Source: Ignavibacteriota bacterium (GTDB lineage: Bacteria > Bacteroidota > Ignavibacteria > UBA10030 > UBA6906). Taken from it: a stretch of 58,594 nucleotides of DNA. Made by a program: the position numbers and the translations under genes. The DNA is taken from NCBI GenBank assembly GCA_003158475.1, contig PMJR01000036.1:17164-75757 (forward strand), written 5' to 3'. Of the stretch, positions 39,507-52,589 are shown piece by piece. How positions within the stretch are numbered: the stretch's first letter is position 1; each line of letters starts with the position of its first letter. The notes under the pieces are model-generated. The model searched no databases. It saw only the letters and a list, made by a program, of their open reading frames with translations, and had not been told where the DNA came from.

Positions 39507-40270
39507 CGTCCCGTATCTCTCCCGGCCTCTCACGGCGAATCGGTGACGCCCGCACGATCGTCGCCTTCACGGGGGCGGGAGTCTCCGCCGAAAGCGGTGT
39601 CCCGACATTCCGGGGCACGGACGGGATCTGGTCGAAGCTGAAGCCTGAAGAGCTCGCCAGCATGAGCGCATTCATGAAGAACCCCGCGATGGTCTGGGAG
39701 TGGTACGACCACCGGAAGAGGATCATGAGCGGGATTGCACCCAACCCGGGTCACTATGCACTCGTCCGGATGGAGACCATCGCCCCGTCATTTGCCGTCA
39801 TCACGCAGAACATCGACAACCTCCACCGCCGCGCGGGGAGCCGGACTGTCCATGAACTGCATGGGAACATCGAACGGAACTACTGCATGAAATGCGGGAC
39901 GCCGTACGGGGATGATTTTGTGGTGGCCGCCTCCGGTGTTCCGCTTTGCCCGGCATGCGGCGGACTCGTTCGGCCTGATGTGGTCTGGTTCGGCGAAATG
40001 CTCCCGGAAGATGCATGGGAAGCATCCGTGCGCGCGGCCGAGGGGGCGGACCTGTTTATGTCGATAGGTACATCCGCGGTCGTCTACCCTGCGGCGTCGC
40101 TCCCGCTGGTCGCAAAACGCTCCGGCGCCTACCTGCTTGAAATCAACCCCGAACCCACGCCGCTGACGGCGCAGGCGGACGAGTTTCTTCAGGGTGCCTC
40201 CGGCATTCTCCTTCCCCTCCTTGCGGAGGTCATGGAAGAAATGCGCCGTTCCCCCCACTCCAATGGCTAA
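39503..40270 (+). CDS. cobB: NAD-dependent protein deacylase (sirtuin, class III type)
   Basis: The 255-residue sirtuin has GAGVSAESGVPTFRG and TQNIDNLHRRAG for NAD binding, the catalytic His in HELHGNIE, and a zinc site from YCMKC and LCPAC. YDHR matches the Tyr-x-x-Arg pair that recognises succinyl and malonyl lysine in SIRT5/CobB-type enzymes, so desuccinylase activity is likely in addition to deacetylation. It overlaps the acylase gene by 4 bp and precedes pyruvate kinase by 21 nt, suggesting one transcript. Confidence 0.93.
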   Translation: MTSRISPGLSRRIGDARTIVAFTGAGVSAESGVPTFRGTDGIWSKLKPEELASMSAFMKNPAMVWEWYDHRKRIMSGIAPNPGHYALVRMETIAPSFAVITQNIDNLHRRAGSRTVHELHGNIERNYCMKCGTPYGDDFVVAASGVPLCPACGGLVRPDVVWFGEMLPEDAWEASVRAAEGADLFMSIGTSAVVYPAASLPLVAKRSGAYLLEINPEPTPLTAQADEFLQGASGILLPLLAEVMEEMRRSPHSNG

Positions 40271-40291
40271 GATGACAACGAGAGGAAGTGC

Positions 40292-41731
40292 ATGACCTCC
40301 CCACGCGGCAAGACGAAGATCATCTGCACGCTCGGACCGGCCTCCTCATCCGCCGAAACGCTGGTAGACCTGATTGCATCGGGGATGGGGATCGTGCGGC
40401 TCAATTTCTCCCACGGGACACAGGGGCAACACGACGAAGCACTGAAGAATGTGCATCGGGCCGTTGAACGGGCCGGTGTCGAGGTGTCCGTCCTGCAGGA
40501 CCTTCAGGGACCGAAGATCCGCATCGGCGAGCTCAGTGTCCCGTCGATAGACCTTCGCCAGGGGGAGAAACTGGTCATCACTACCGAGCCTCTCGTCGGC
40601 GGACCCGGGAGGGTCTCCACGACGTACGAAGGCCTTTCGCATGACGTCCAGCCCGGTGTCGACATACTTCTCGACGACGGGAAGCTCCGTCTGAAAGTCC
40701 TGGAGGTCAAAGGGAAAGATGTGACGTGCGAAATACTCGTGGGCGGAAGCCTCTCCGCCCACAAGGGGATCAACCTCCCCGGCGTTGCCGTCAGCGCGCC
40801 GTCCCTCACGGAAAAAGACATACAGGACCTTGAATTCGGGCTCGAGCGCGACGTCGATTTTGTGGCCCTGTCGTTTGTCAGGACCGCCGATGATGTCCGC
40901 AATCTCCGCGCGGCAATTGCCGCCCGCCGCCCCGCCGGGCTCCGCCCCCGGATAATTGCGAAGATCGAAAAGCCCCAGGCAATTGCGAACATCGACGAGA
41001 TCATCAGCGCAACCGACGGTGTCATGGTTGCACGCGGCGATCTCGGCGTCGAGCTCCCGGCCGAAGATGTCCCCATACTGCAAAAGATGATCGTCGCCCG
41101 CTGCAACGGAGCGGGGAAACCCGTCATCATTGCCACCCAGATGCTCGAATCGATGGTCAGCAGTCCCACCCCCACGCGTGCCGAGGTGAGCGACGTAGCC
41201 AACGCCGTGCTGGACGGGGGGGATGCCGTCATGCTGAGCGGCGAGACGTCGGTGGGGAAGTACCCTGTGGAGACTGTCCGCATCATGGCCAGGATCATCC
41301 GCAAGGTCGAGTCGGAAAGTCAGGGGAGGCGGCACCTGATCATGGAGTCCAGGACCACCGTCGAGAACCGGCACGACGCGCTTGGCCGCTCTGCCTGCGT
41401 GCTCGCCGATCAGATGCGCGCCGCGGCGATCGTGACGGTCACGAACTCCGGGCAGACAGCACGCGTCATCGCACGGTACAGGCCTGATCCCCCGATCATC
41501 GCGGTTACCGACAGCGCCAGGACGCTCCGCTCCCTCGGCCTTGTCTGGGGGGTTCGGGGACTGATTATCGAGAACCTCGGGGATGATTCGGACAGCGCGC
41601 TGGCGAGAGTTCAGGAGCGCCTGACGGCCTCCGGGCTCGTGAAGCGGGGGGAATACATCGTGCTCCTCGCGGGACAGCCGTTCTTCGCCCGCGGGTCGAC
41701 AAACTTCATCAAAGTTGAAAAGATAGGGTGA
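40292..41731 (+). CDS. pyk: pyruvate kinase
   Basis: The 479-residue enzyme converts PEP and ADP to pyruvate and ATP. It has TKIICTLGPASSS and LNFSHGTQGQH at the N-terminus. The active-site signature IIAKIEKPQAIANIDEI is followed by ARGDLGVELP, and ATQMLESM comes next, with a C-terminal allosteric domain. GAGAGGAAG lies upstream of the ATG. It is the last plus-strand gene before a convergent minus-strand operon; the 25-nt gap has a small GGCGG/CCGCC inverted repeat. Confidence 0.97.
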   Translation: MTSPRGKTKIICTLGPASSSAETLVDLIASGMGIVRLNFSHGTQGQHDEALKNVHRAVERAGVEVSVLQDLQGPKIRIGELSVPSIDLRQGEKLVITTEPLVGGPGRVSTTYEGLSHDVQPGVDILLDDGKLRLKVLEVKGKDVTCEILVGGSLSAHKGINLPGVAVSAPSLTEKDIQDLEFGLERDVDFVALSFVRTADDVRNLRAAIAARRPAGLRPRIIAKIEKPQAIANIDEIISATDGVMVARGDLGVELPAEDVPILQKMIVARCNGAGKPVIIATQMLESMVSSPTPTRAEVSDVANAVLDGGDAVMLSGETSVGKYPVETVRIMARIIRKVESESQGRRHLIMESRTTVENRHDALGRSACVLADQMRAAAIVTVTNSGQTARVIARYRPDPPIIAVTDSARTLRSLGLVWGVRGLIIENLGDDSDSALARVQERLTASGLVKRGEYIVLLAGQPFFARGSTNFIKVEKIG

Positions 41732-41756
41732 GAGGCGGGAGCGGCTCAATCCGCCG

Positions 41757-42080
41757 TCAGTGTTTTGCGGCGGACTCCTGGATCTCGAACAGGCGGTCCA
41801 GCATGGAGATCTTGAGCAGGCTTGACACCTTCTTGTGCACGTGGACGAGCTTCACGGTCCCGCCGTGCTCTTTCATCTTCCGTTCCGCGATCAGCAGGGC
41901 GCTCAGGCCGCTGCTGTCGCAGAAATCCACCTCGCCGAGATCGATCACCAGGGATTGTACTTTGGGCTTGCACAGGAGAAGGAACTCCCCCTTCAGTTCC
42001 GGCGCAATCGTAGAATCGAGTTTTTTTTGCTTCAGCTTCAGTGTCGTCGAAGCGCCGTTGTGCGCAATTTCGAAGTTCAT
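41757..42080 (-). CDS. STAS-domain protein (anti-sigma factor antagonist-like)
   Basis: The 107-residue single STAS domain has VQSLVIDLGEVDFCDSSGL, in which the Ser in DSSGL is the residue phosphorylated in SpoIIAA/RsbV-type proteins. It could act in a partner-switching pathway. No anti-sigma kinase or PP2C phosphatase is next to it. ATG 42080 has AGAGGAAG just upstream and overlaps the stop of the upstream gene by 4 bp, so it is the last gene of the five-gene operon. Confidence 0.88.
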   Translation of the reverse strand: MNFEIAHNGASTTLKLKQKKLDSTIAPELKGEFLLLCKPKVQSLVIDLGEVDFCDSSGLSALLIAERKMKEHGGTVKLVHVHKKVSSLLKISMLDRLFEIQESAAKH

Positions 42081-42634
42081 ACTTCCTCTGCACTGAAAAA
42101 CATCTCGAGGCAATGCACCAGACGATCGTAGGCGTGCTCTCTGCGCGAGGCGGCCTCCAGACGAACCTGGAAATTGTAGAACGAATCTGCGTACCCCCCC
42201 GAAAATCCCGTCCGCACGCGCGCGTTGCTTTCTTTACAAATATAGGCGGAAGGAACCATGAAGTCAAGGTTGAGATCCAGTGCCAGGTCATAGCTCCGCT
42301 CAGCAACGAGTGTCAGGAATGCACGCCGCGGGAGGAAGAAGACGTTCACGTCCCCGGGTCCGACGAGGAGAACCCGGCAGCGGGGGAGAACGCGTTCGAC
42401 CGGAGTCCCTCCGGCCATCGCGATCACCGTGATATCGGGTTCGTAAAAGTGTTCGCGCAGGAACGTCAGCACCCGTGTCTGGGCCTCCTCGGTGTCCGGC
42501 TTCAGCGGCATGATGACGAGCACACGGTTCGATGTCGATATCGAATGGCTGAACGAGATCACCTTTTCGTGCGACGAACGGAAGTGAAACCGCGCGGCGT
42601 GCATCCCTATGGACCTGCGGAGTGATTCGAGCAT
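42077..42634 (-). CDS. uncharacterised protein with GT9/DUF6913-like pattern
   Basis: The 185-residue protein has a Rossmann-like opening (VLVIMPLKPDTEEAQTRVLTFL) and a middle segment YDLALDLNLDFMVPSAYICK. The latter resembles the acceptor-side half of heptosyltransferase-like proteins and the DUF6913 proteins of Bacteroidota. It lacks the GT9 donor domain, so it is either half-sized or not catalytic. The family assignment is from memory of motifs and is uncertain. It lies 7 nt after ligA and overlaps the STAS gene. Confidence 0.6.
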   Translation of the reverse strand: MLESLRRSIGMHAARFHFRSSHEKVISFSHSISTSNRVLVIMPLKPDTEEAQTRVLTFLREHFYEPDITVIAMAGGTPVERVLPRCRVLLVGPGDVNVFFLPRRAFLTLVAERSYDLALDLNLDFMVPSAYICKESNARVRTGFSGGYADSFYNFQVRLEAASRREHAYDRLVHCLEMFFSAEEV

Positions 42635-42641
42635 GACGGCT

Positions 42642-47670
<5,029 letters not shown>

Positions 47671-47678
47671 CGGATTTT

Positions 47679-47707
47679 AATGTACAAAACGACCCCTAGA
47701 CTTACAA
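47679..47707 (-). promoter_or_regulatory. leaderless promoter of the histidine kinase-RodZ-ligA operon
   Basis: On the minus strand TTGTAA (47707-47702), a 17-nt spacer and TACATT (47684-47679) precede the ATG at 47670 by 8 nt. No Shine-Dalgarno is present. Confidence 0.6.
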
Positions 47708-47763
47708 CGAAACCTTCCTCACGGGGGCGGGCGAATCCTTGAAAGGCCCCTCCCCAAAAAACA

Positions 47764-47792
47764 AAAAGTCCCGCGTTATGCGCGGGACTTTT
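47764..47792 (-). terminator. rho-independent terminator of hup
   Basis: A perfect 12-bp stem (47764-47775 with 47781-47792, core AGTCCCGCG) has a 5-nt loop. On the minus strand it is followed by a T-tract and a second T-run, 30 nt after the hup stop. On the plus strand it also ends in TTTT, so it may be bidirectional. Confidence 0.85.
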
Positions 47793-47822
47793 GCTGGCAA
47801 TGAGCCGATCCCCGTACAGGGA

Positions 47823-48125
47823 CTAGATCGGAGGAAGCGGTTTCTTCGGAAGCACTGCTTCCTTGCAGGCCTTTGCAACGCGGAATTTTACTACTGTCTT
47901 TGCCGGGATCTGGATGGTCTCGCCGGTTTTCGGATTGCGTCCGAGGCGGGCCTTGCGATTGACGAGAACGAGCTTCCCGATGCCCGGGAGTGTGAAGGAG
48001 TTCTTTGCCTCCTTATAGGAGAGCGCAGCGAGCTCCTCGAAAAACGATGCAACAAACTTTTTCTTCAGATCAAACTTCTTGGCAAAGTGGGCAATCGTTG
48101 CCGTCTTTGACATTGGTTTACTCAT
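47823..48125 (-). CDS. hup: HU/IHF-family DNA-binding protein
   Basis: The 100-residue protein has the HU fold. Helices at the N-terminus (MSKTATIAHFAKKFDL) are followed by GIGKLVLVNRKARLGRNPKTGE and IQIPAKTVVKFRVAKA, the arm and C-terminal strand. It binds and bends DNA in the nucleoid. The strong AAGGAGGTTCA upstream supports the ATG at 48125; an internal ATG four codons on is an alternative. It is a single gene with its own promoter and terminator. Confidence 0.95.
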   Translation of the reverse strand: MSKPMSKTATIAHFAKKFDLKKKFVASFFEELAALSYKEAKNSFTLPGIGKLVLVNRKARLGRNPKTGETIQIPAKTVVKFRVAKACKEAVLPKKPLPPI

Positions 48126-48196
48126 TGAACCTCCTTACAGGTTGTGAGTGAGAATCGTGTTCATTCCACCGCTGAAATAGGCTCGATTTCATTGAG

Positions 48197-48224
48197 AAGA
48201 TACCACAATGCCTTCAATATTCAA
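48197..48224 (-). promoter_or_regulatory. candidate promoter of hup
   Basis: On the minus strand TTGAAT (48224-48219) and TATCTT (48202-48197) are separated by 16 nt. The leader of about 65 nt carries a strong Shine-Dalgarno. It lies in the 208-nt gap between the dinG end and hup. Confidence 0.45.
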
Positions 48225-48333
48225 ACAAAAAACCCAAAAGAGGCCAATAAAAACGTGCGAATATCAGTTGATTGACACGATGAGCAGAAGTAAAAGAGGG
48301 GGGAACGGCAACAAACCGTTGCAGGACAAGCAG

Positions 48334-50340
48334 TTACCGCTCAAAGGGCTCCATGTACTCAACGTCTCCTTCCGACGTCATAATCTCGACGGGACATCGG
48401 GGAAGAGATGAAATAAACGCCCTTCCGTAGCTCTTCCTCACGATACGAGCATCGAGTATTGTCACTATCCCCTTGTCCTCCCGAGTGCGGATCAGCCTTC
48501 CGGCCCCTTGCTTGAATTTGAGTATTGCCTCGGGGAGTGTGTACTCCATGAACGCATTCCCTCCCCGCGCCGCGATCCCCTCCAGCCTGGCTTCGATCAG
48601 AGGATGGTTGGGAAACGCAAACGGGAGGCGCGTGATGATAACATGTTCCAGGGCCTCTCCCGGAACATCAACTCCCATCCAGAAACTGTCGAGCCCGAAG
48701 AGCACGGAATGGATGTCACGCTTGAATTCTTCGAGCAACTGATGGCGCTGACCGTCGATTCCCTGCACCATCAGCGTGAGTCCACGCTTCGAAATCTCAT
48801 CCGCAAGTGCCGACGCGGTGGAGCGCATCGTTGCCGTGCTCGTGAAGAGCACCAGCGCTTTCCCGTGCGTCCTCTCGATGCTCCGCATAATCCAGCCGGG
48901 GAGTTCCGTGATGTATCCATCCGTCTCGGGCTCGGCGATGTCGGCTGCGATGCTGAGCGTCATCTGGCGCGCGTGGTCAAACGGGGAGTCCAGAATCAGC
49001 CCCTCGGTGTCCCCCGCCCCCACGCGGTTTTTGAAGTATTCGAGTGAACCGTTCACCGAAAGTGTAGCGCTCGTCATTATGACGGAACTCCCTTCACGGA
49101 ACAGGCGCGGGCCGAGCACCTGACCGATGTCCGAGGGAGCGGCGCAGAGTGTGACGTTCTTGGTCCCTCCCGGGGGGAGTTCCACCCAGTACGTCAACTC
49201 CCGGTCGAGCTGCTCCAGAAAAGTCGCAACTCCCGTTCGGACCGACTGGACGGCTCCGCGGGCCGCGCCAAGCTCCTGCTTCCGGAACATATCATCGGCA
49301 TCCTCCTCCTCCGCACGCACCGCGCCCTCGAGCGCTGCGAGATGATCTCCGAGCGCGTCGGCGACCAGGTGGGGATTCCGGATCCTGACATCATGGCGGA
49401 ATCCCCCCTCGCGCCCCGATTCCGTCGCAAGGGCACGGGCCGTCCGGCCGACGAGCGCAAAGAACTCATCGGCCGCTGTTTCCGCTCTGGTGCAGAGCGA
49501 GGCATTCCTTTTTTTCCGCCGGGACAGGAGTCCCTTCTTGGTTCCCGGATGGTAGAATTTATGCAGGGCGAGTATCGCCTGCCGGTGTGAGATTTTCAGT
49601 CCCATCCCTGCTCCCGCGACCCCCTCCAGCGTATGGGCCTCATCAAAAATCACAAAATCATCGGGGAACAGGTAGTATTCTTCTCCTCCCCCGATCCCCA
49701 TCAACGAAAAAAAGAGTGCATGGTTCAGTATCACTACCGGTGCTTCACGTGCCCGCTGTTTCGCGCGCTGGAAGAAACAGTGTGATCCGCATATGCCCGA
49801 GCTGCAGACCCCCTGTTCCGAGCATACCGCATCCCAGACATCCGGGCGGGGAGTAAAGTCCAATCCTTCGGCATCTCCATCCCGCGTGTGGAGCGACCAT
49901 TCCCGTATACGCATCAACTGTTCCAGTCCTTCCTCATCGAACAGGGAAGGTGCAACACCGATGGTGTGCTCCATCCGGGTAGTGCAAAGGTAGTTCCTGC
50001 GCCCCTTCAATATTGCCACCGCCCCCTCCGTTCCGGTCACGGAACGAGCGATCGGAAAGTCCTTCTGGAGGAGCTGCTCCTGCAGATTTTTCGTGTGTGT
50101 GGAAATGACGGCCTTCTGTCCCGCGCGTACGGCATAGAGCACCGCGGGGACGAGGTAGCCGAGCGTCTTCCCGACGCCCGTGGGGGCTTCCACGATCAGG
50201 TGACGGCGTTCCGTCAGCGCCGAGGCGACCGCGGAGGCCATTTTCCCCTGCTGCGGGCGCAACTCAAATCCTTCGCGGCGAGCGAGCGTGCCGGACGGGG
50301 AGAATATCGAACGGACAGAATCCTTCAAGTCGGGTGTCAT
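48334..50340 (-). CDS. DinG-like ATP-dependent helicase (XPD family)
   Basis: The 668-residue superfamily 2 helicase has Walker A EAPTGVGKT (about 51-59) and an Fe-S cysteine set: YLCTTR, then CSEQGVC, CGSHC and neighbours. Walker B is DEAH (FDEAHTLEG), and the C-terminal half has motif VI GAGRLIRTREDKG. DinG-type enzymes unwind DNA 5' to 3', acting on R-loops and G-quadruplexes during repair. It is transcribed leftward; the start region has a -10-like TACATT 9 nt upstream and no Shine-Dalgarno. YoaA and DinG cannot be separated, so I give no symbol. Confidence 0.9.
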   Translation of the reverse strand: MTPDLKDSVRSIFSPSGTLARREGFELRPQQGKMASAVASALTERRHLIVEAPTGVGKTLGYLVPAVLYAVRAGQKAVISTHTKNLQEQLLQKDFPIARSVTGTEGAVAILKGRRNYLCTTRMEHTIGVAPSLFDEEGLEQLMRIREWSLHTRDGDAEGLDFTPRPDVWDAVCSEQGVCSSGICGSHCFFQRAKQRAREAPVVILNHALFFSLMGIGGGEEYYLFPDDFVIFDEAHTLEGVAGAGMGLKISHRQAILALHKFYHPGTKKGLLSRRKKRNASLCTRAETAADEFFALVGRTARALATESGREGGFRHDVRIRNPHLVADALGDHLAALEGAVRAEEEDADDMFRKQELGAARGAVQSVRTGVATFLEQLDRELTYWVELPPGGTKNVTLCAAPSDIGQVLGPRLFREGSSVIMTSATLSVNGSLEYFKNRVGAGDTEGLILDSPFDHARQMTLSIAADIAEPETDGYITELPGWIMRSIERTHGKALVLFTSTATMRSTASALADEISKRGLTLMVQGIDGQRHQLLEEFKRDIHSVLFGLDSFWMGVDVPGEALEHVIITRLPFAFPNHPLIEARLEGIAARGGNAFMEYTLPEAILKFKQGAGRLIRTREDKGIVTILDARIVRKSYGRAFISSLPRCPVEIMTSEGDVEYMEPFER

Positions 50341-50349
50341 GGCACTGGC

Positions 50350-50378
50350 AATGTAACGAAACGCTCGTCCCTATTCCA
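50350..50378 (-). promoter_or_regulatory. possible leaderless promoter of the dinG-like gene
   Basis: On the minus strand TACATT (50355-50350) ends 9 nt before the ATG at 50340. The -35 at 17-nt spacing, TGGAAT (50378-50373), is only a partial match. It shares a 73-nt divergent gap with the PAP2 gene. Confidence 0.35.
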
Positions 50379-50419
50379 GAATCTGTCTTTTCTCGGGGAT
50401 TTGTCTTATCATCATGGAT

Positions 50420-51250
50420 ATGAAAAAACTCTCTTTCCTGATTACATTCATCGTTCTTCTCCATCCCCTGTGTGCGGGAGGGGCCGATTCCACGTCCGCG
50501 CCGGGTTCGTCCGGCGTGGAGATAATGGAATCGGACGGAATGAAATTCCTCAAAGGGGCGGGATACATCTTCTCCGCGCCAGTACGCTGGCATGGAAACG
50601 ACTGGCTCACGTTCGGAGGGGCTGGTGTCGGGACGGCGGCTGTGAGCGGACTCGACATCGACGGACGCCTGTTCATGCGGAAGCATCAAACGGCGGGAAA
50701 CAATACTCTTGCCACGGCGGCGGAACAATACGGCAACGGATTCAACATGATAGCGCTTTCGGCCGGAGGGTATATCGCGGGACTTGCTTTCGATGACCGG
50801 TGGATCAGGGAGACGTCGTTCCTAGCCGGATCGGCGATACTTATCGCCGGGAGCATTTCCACTGTCACCAAGGTCCTCGTCGGGAGGGCACGCCCGTACA
50901 CGGGGCGGGGGCACCTTTCGTTCAAACCGTTCTCACTTCCTTTGGTCGACGTTGCCTCGTTCCCCTCCGGGCACACGATCGTTGCGTTCGCCTTCTCCGG
51001 CGTTCTGGCGGAAAGGATCAAAAACACCTGGGCATCGATCGGACTGTACGGTCTGGCAGCAGCGTGCGGAGTCTCCCGAATGTACACAGACGAGCACTGG
51101 GTCTCGGATGTGGTCTTCGGGGCGTTTATCTCTGTCTCCGTCAGCCACTCGCTCGTCAGGTGGTTTGAGTCCGGCGAAGACTCTTCGAGCCGGAGCGGGC
51201 TCAGGATTGTTCCCGGAGCCCAGACCCTCACACTCGTCTGGACATTCTAA
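50420..51250 (+). CDS. PAP2-family phosphatase, exported
   Basis: The 276-residue protein has a signal peptide (MKKLSFLITFIVLLHPLCAGG) and all three PAP2 motifs: KVLVGRARP, FPSGHT and SRMYTDEHWVSD. It should hydrolyse lipid or polyprenyl phosphates in the periplasm or at the outer membrane. I prefer ATG 50420, which gives a clean signal peptide and lies 7 nt after TATCAT (50407-50412), a possible leaderless -10; ATG 50414 adds two residues. The stop overlaps the DUF2147 start by 1 bp. Confidence 0.9.
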   Translation: MKKLSFLITFIVLLHPLCAGGADSTSAPGSSGVEIMESDGMKFLKGAGYIFSAPVRWHGNDWLTFGGAGVGTAAVSGLDIDGRLFMRKHQTAGNNTLATAAEQYGNGFNMIALSAGGYIAGLAFDDRWIRETSFLAGSAILIAGSISTVTKVLVGRARPYTGRGHLSFKPFSLPLVDVASFPSGHTIVAFAFSGVLAERIKNTWASIGLYGLAAACGVSRMYTDEHWVSDVVFGAFISVSVSHSLVRWFESGEDSSSRSGLRIVPGAQTLTLVWTF

Positions 51251-51690
51251 TGCGCCCTCAAATTCCACTCCTCTTTCTTTTTATACTTCTCCGTCCCTTC
51301 ACATTTTCACAGGATCGTGACAAAGACGGGATACTCGGGGCCTGGGTGACTGCGGGGGGAGAATCAAAAGTGGAGATTTACAAGTGTGACAGCGTCACGT
51401 ATTGCGGGAAGATCATCTGGCTGCGAGACCCCCTGAAGGAGGGAAAGCCCCTCACCGATGACAAAAACCCCGAAGACTCCCTGAAATCCCGCCCTGTCCT
51501 CGGGTTGCAGATCCTTCGCGGCTTCACGTATTCAGGTGAACGCCTCTGGAGCGGCGGGAAAATATACGATCCGAAGAGCGGGAACGATTACAGCGCAAAA
51601 ATGACGCTTGTGGATGAGCAGAACCTTGACCTTCGGGGATTTGTGGTGATCCCCCTCTTCGGACGGACTGAAAAATGGACCCGGCCATGA
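51250..51690 (+). CDS. DUF2147 secreted protein
   Basis: The 146-residue protein has a short signal peptide (cleavage near Phe-Ser-Gln) and then the DUF2147 pattern: ILGAWVTAGGESKVEIY, GKIIWLRDP, GEKIYDP-like GGKIYDPKSGNDY and LRGFVVIPLFGRTEKW. These small periplasmic lipocalin-like proteins are common in Bacteroidota and Proteobacteria and have no established function. It shares TAATG with the PAP2 gene, so the two are translationally coupled. Confidence 0.88.
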   Translation: MRPQIPLLFLFILLRPFTFSQDRDKDGILGAWVTAGGESKVEIYKCDSVTYCGKIIWLRDPLKEGKPLTDDKNPEDSLKSRPVLGLQILRGFTYSGERLWSGGKIYDPKSGNDYSAKMTLVDEQNLDLRGFVVIPLFGRTEKWTRP

Positions 51691-51795
51691 GATGACGGTG
51701 GGAGGCCAATTGGTCAGCCACCGAAGTGAACGAAGCTGTTTGAATACCATGATTGTTGACGTCAATGTCTTGTGCCGTGGCGTCAATCGATGTCA

Positions 51796-52578
51796 CTAAT
51801 CAATTGTAATGCTGATCGTGAAGGGGAAGAGGGAGGACATGTGTACCCGGTCTTCCTCTTTCTCATGCTGATCCACAACCCAGGTTGCGATGAAGTAACC
51901 GATGATACCGCCGGCAAAATCATCAGATGTCCAGTGTTGATCTTGATACACCCGGGCGATAAATGTCAGTGCGGCGGGCAGGTATGCTATCCCTTTCAGC
52001 CAATCGGATCGGGCGTTTCTTGAAAGCACAGTGGATAAGACAAATGCAACAGTAGTGTGCCCGCCTGGAAGTGACTGGTAATCTTGTTTGAAAAAAAGGT
52101 TTGAGAATGGATGAAACGACCTGGAGCCTTCGTCGGTATAGGGTCTTGCCCTGCCAATTGCCATCTTGAGCAGGTACGTCGTCGCACCGGCGTAGAGCGA
52201 TGCCTGGCCGATCTCATAGGCAATTTTCTTTGTTCCCGCGTCGTTTGTGAGCAATGAATGTATAGCGAAACCGCTGAAGAGCACCACGGGCGAGTATAGC
52301 TCCCCGTATATTCTGCCGAATTCGACCGGCGCACTGTTGGAATATGCATGATTTCTTAGAACTGCATCCCGAATTGGCTGGTCGGCCTGCATTACCAGAA
52401 ACGTTCCGACACCCGTCAAACCAAGCTTGAGCCAGTCACTCCCATCCCATCTGGTCGGTTGCTTGATGAAACTCCAGGTCTCATCCCCGAATTGGGAGAA
52501 ATTGTACTTAGGCTGCGCGAAAAGAGATGAGTGGCAAATGGTCAGGAGGAGGAGCGCTTGGAGAAAGACACGTCGCAA
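51796..52578 (-). CDS. PAP2-family protein with altered motifs
   Basis: The 260-residue exported protein (signal peptide to about Ala21) aligns with PAP2 phosphatases. Motif 1 KMAIGRARP (138-146) is intact. Motif 2 is PGGH (171-174) instead of PSGH, and motif 3 begins Ala-Arg instead of Ser-Arg, though R209, H215 and D219 are kept. Both His residues survive, so activity is possible. The start is TTG 52578 with AAAGGAA upstream. It lies 11 nt downstream of the DUF3943 gene in one operon. Its GC is lower than that of the left part of the window. Confidence 0.82.
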   Translation of the reverse strand: MRRVFLQALLLLTICHSSLFAQPKYNFSQFGDETWSFIKQPTRWDGSDWLKLGLTGVGTFLVMQADQPIRDAVLRNHAYSNSAPVEFGRIYGELYSPVVLFSGFAIHSLLTNDAGTKKIAYEIGQASLYAGATTYLLKMAIGRARPYTDEGSRSFHPFSNLFFKQDYQSLPGGHTTVAFVLSTVLSRNARSDWLKGIAYLPAALTFIARVYQDQHWTSDDFAGGIIGYFIATWVVDQHEKEEDRVHMSSLFPFTISITID

Positions 52579-52589
52579 GGTGATTCCTT

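Noticed and set aside
41751-41773. CCGCCG/CGGCGG inverted repeat between pyk and the STAS gene as a terminator
   Set aside because: The loop is 11 nt with the T-run inside it, the right arm lies in the STAS coding end, and no T-tract follows on either strand.
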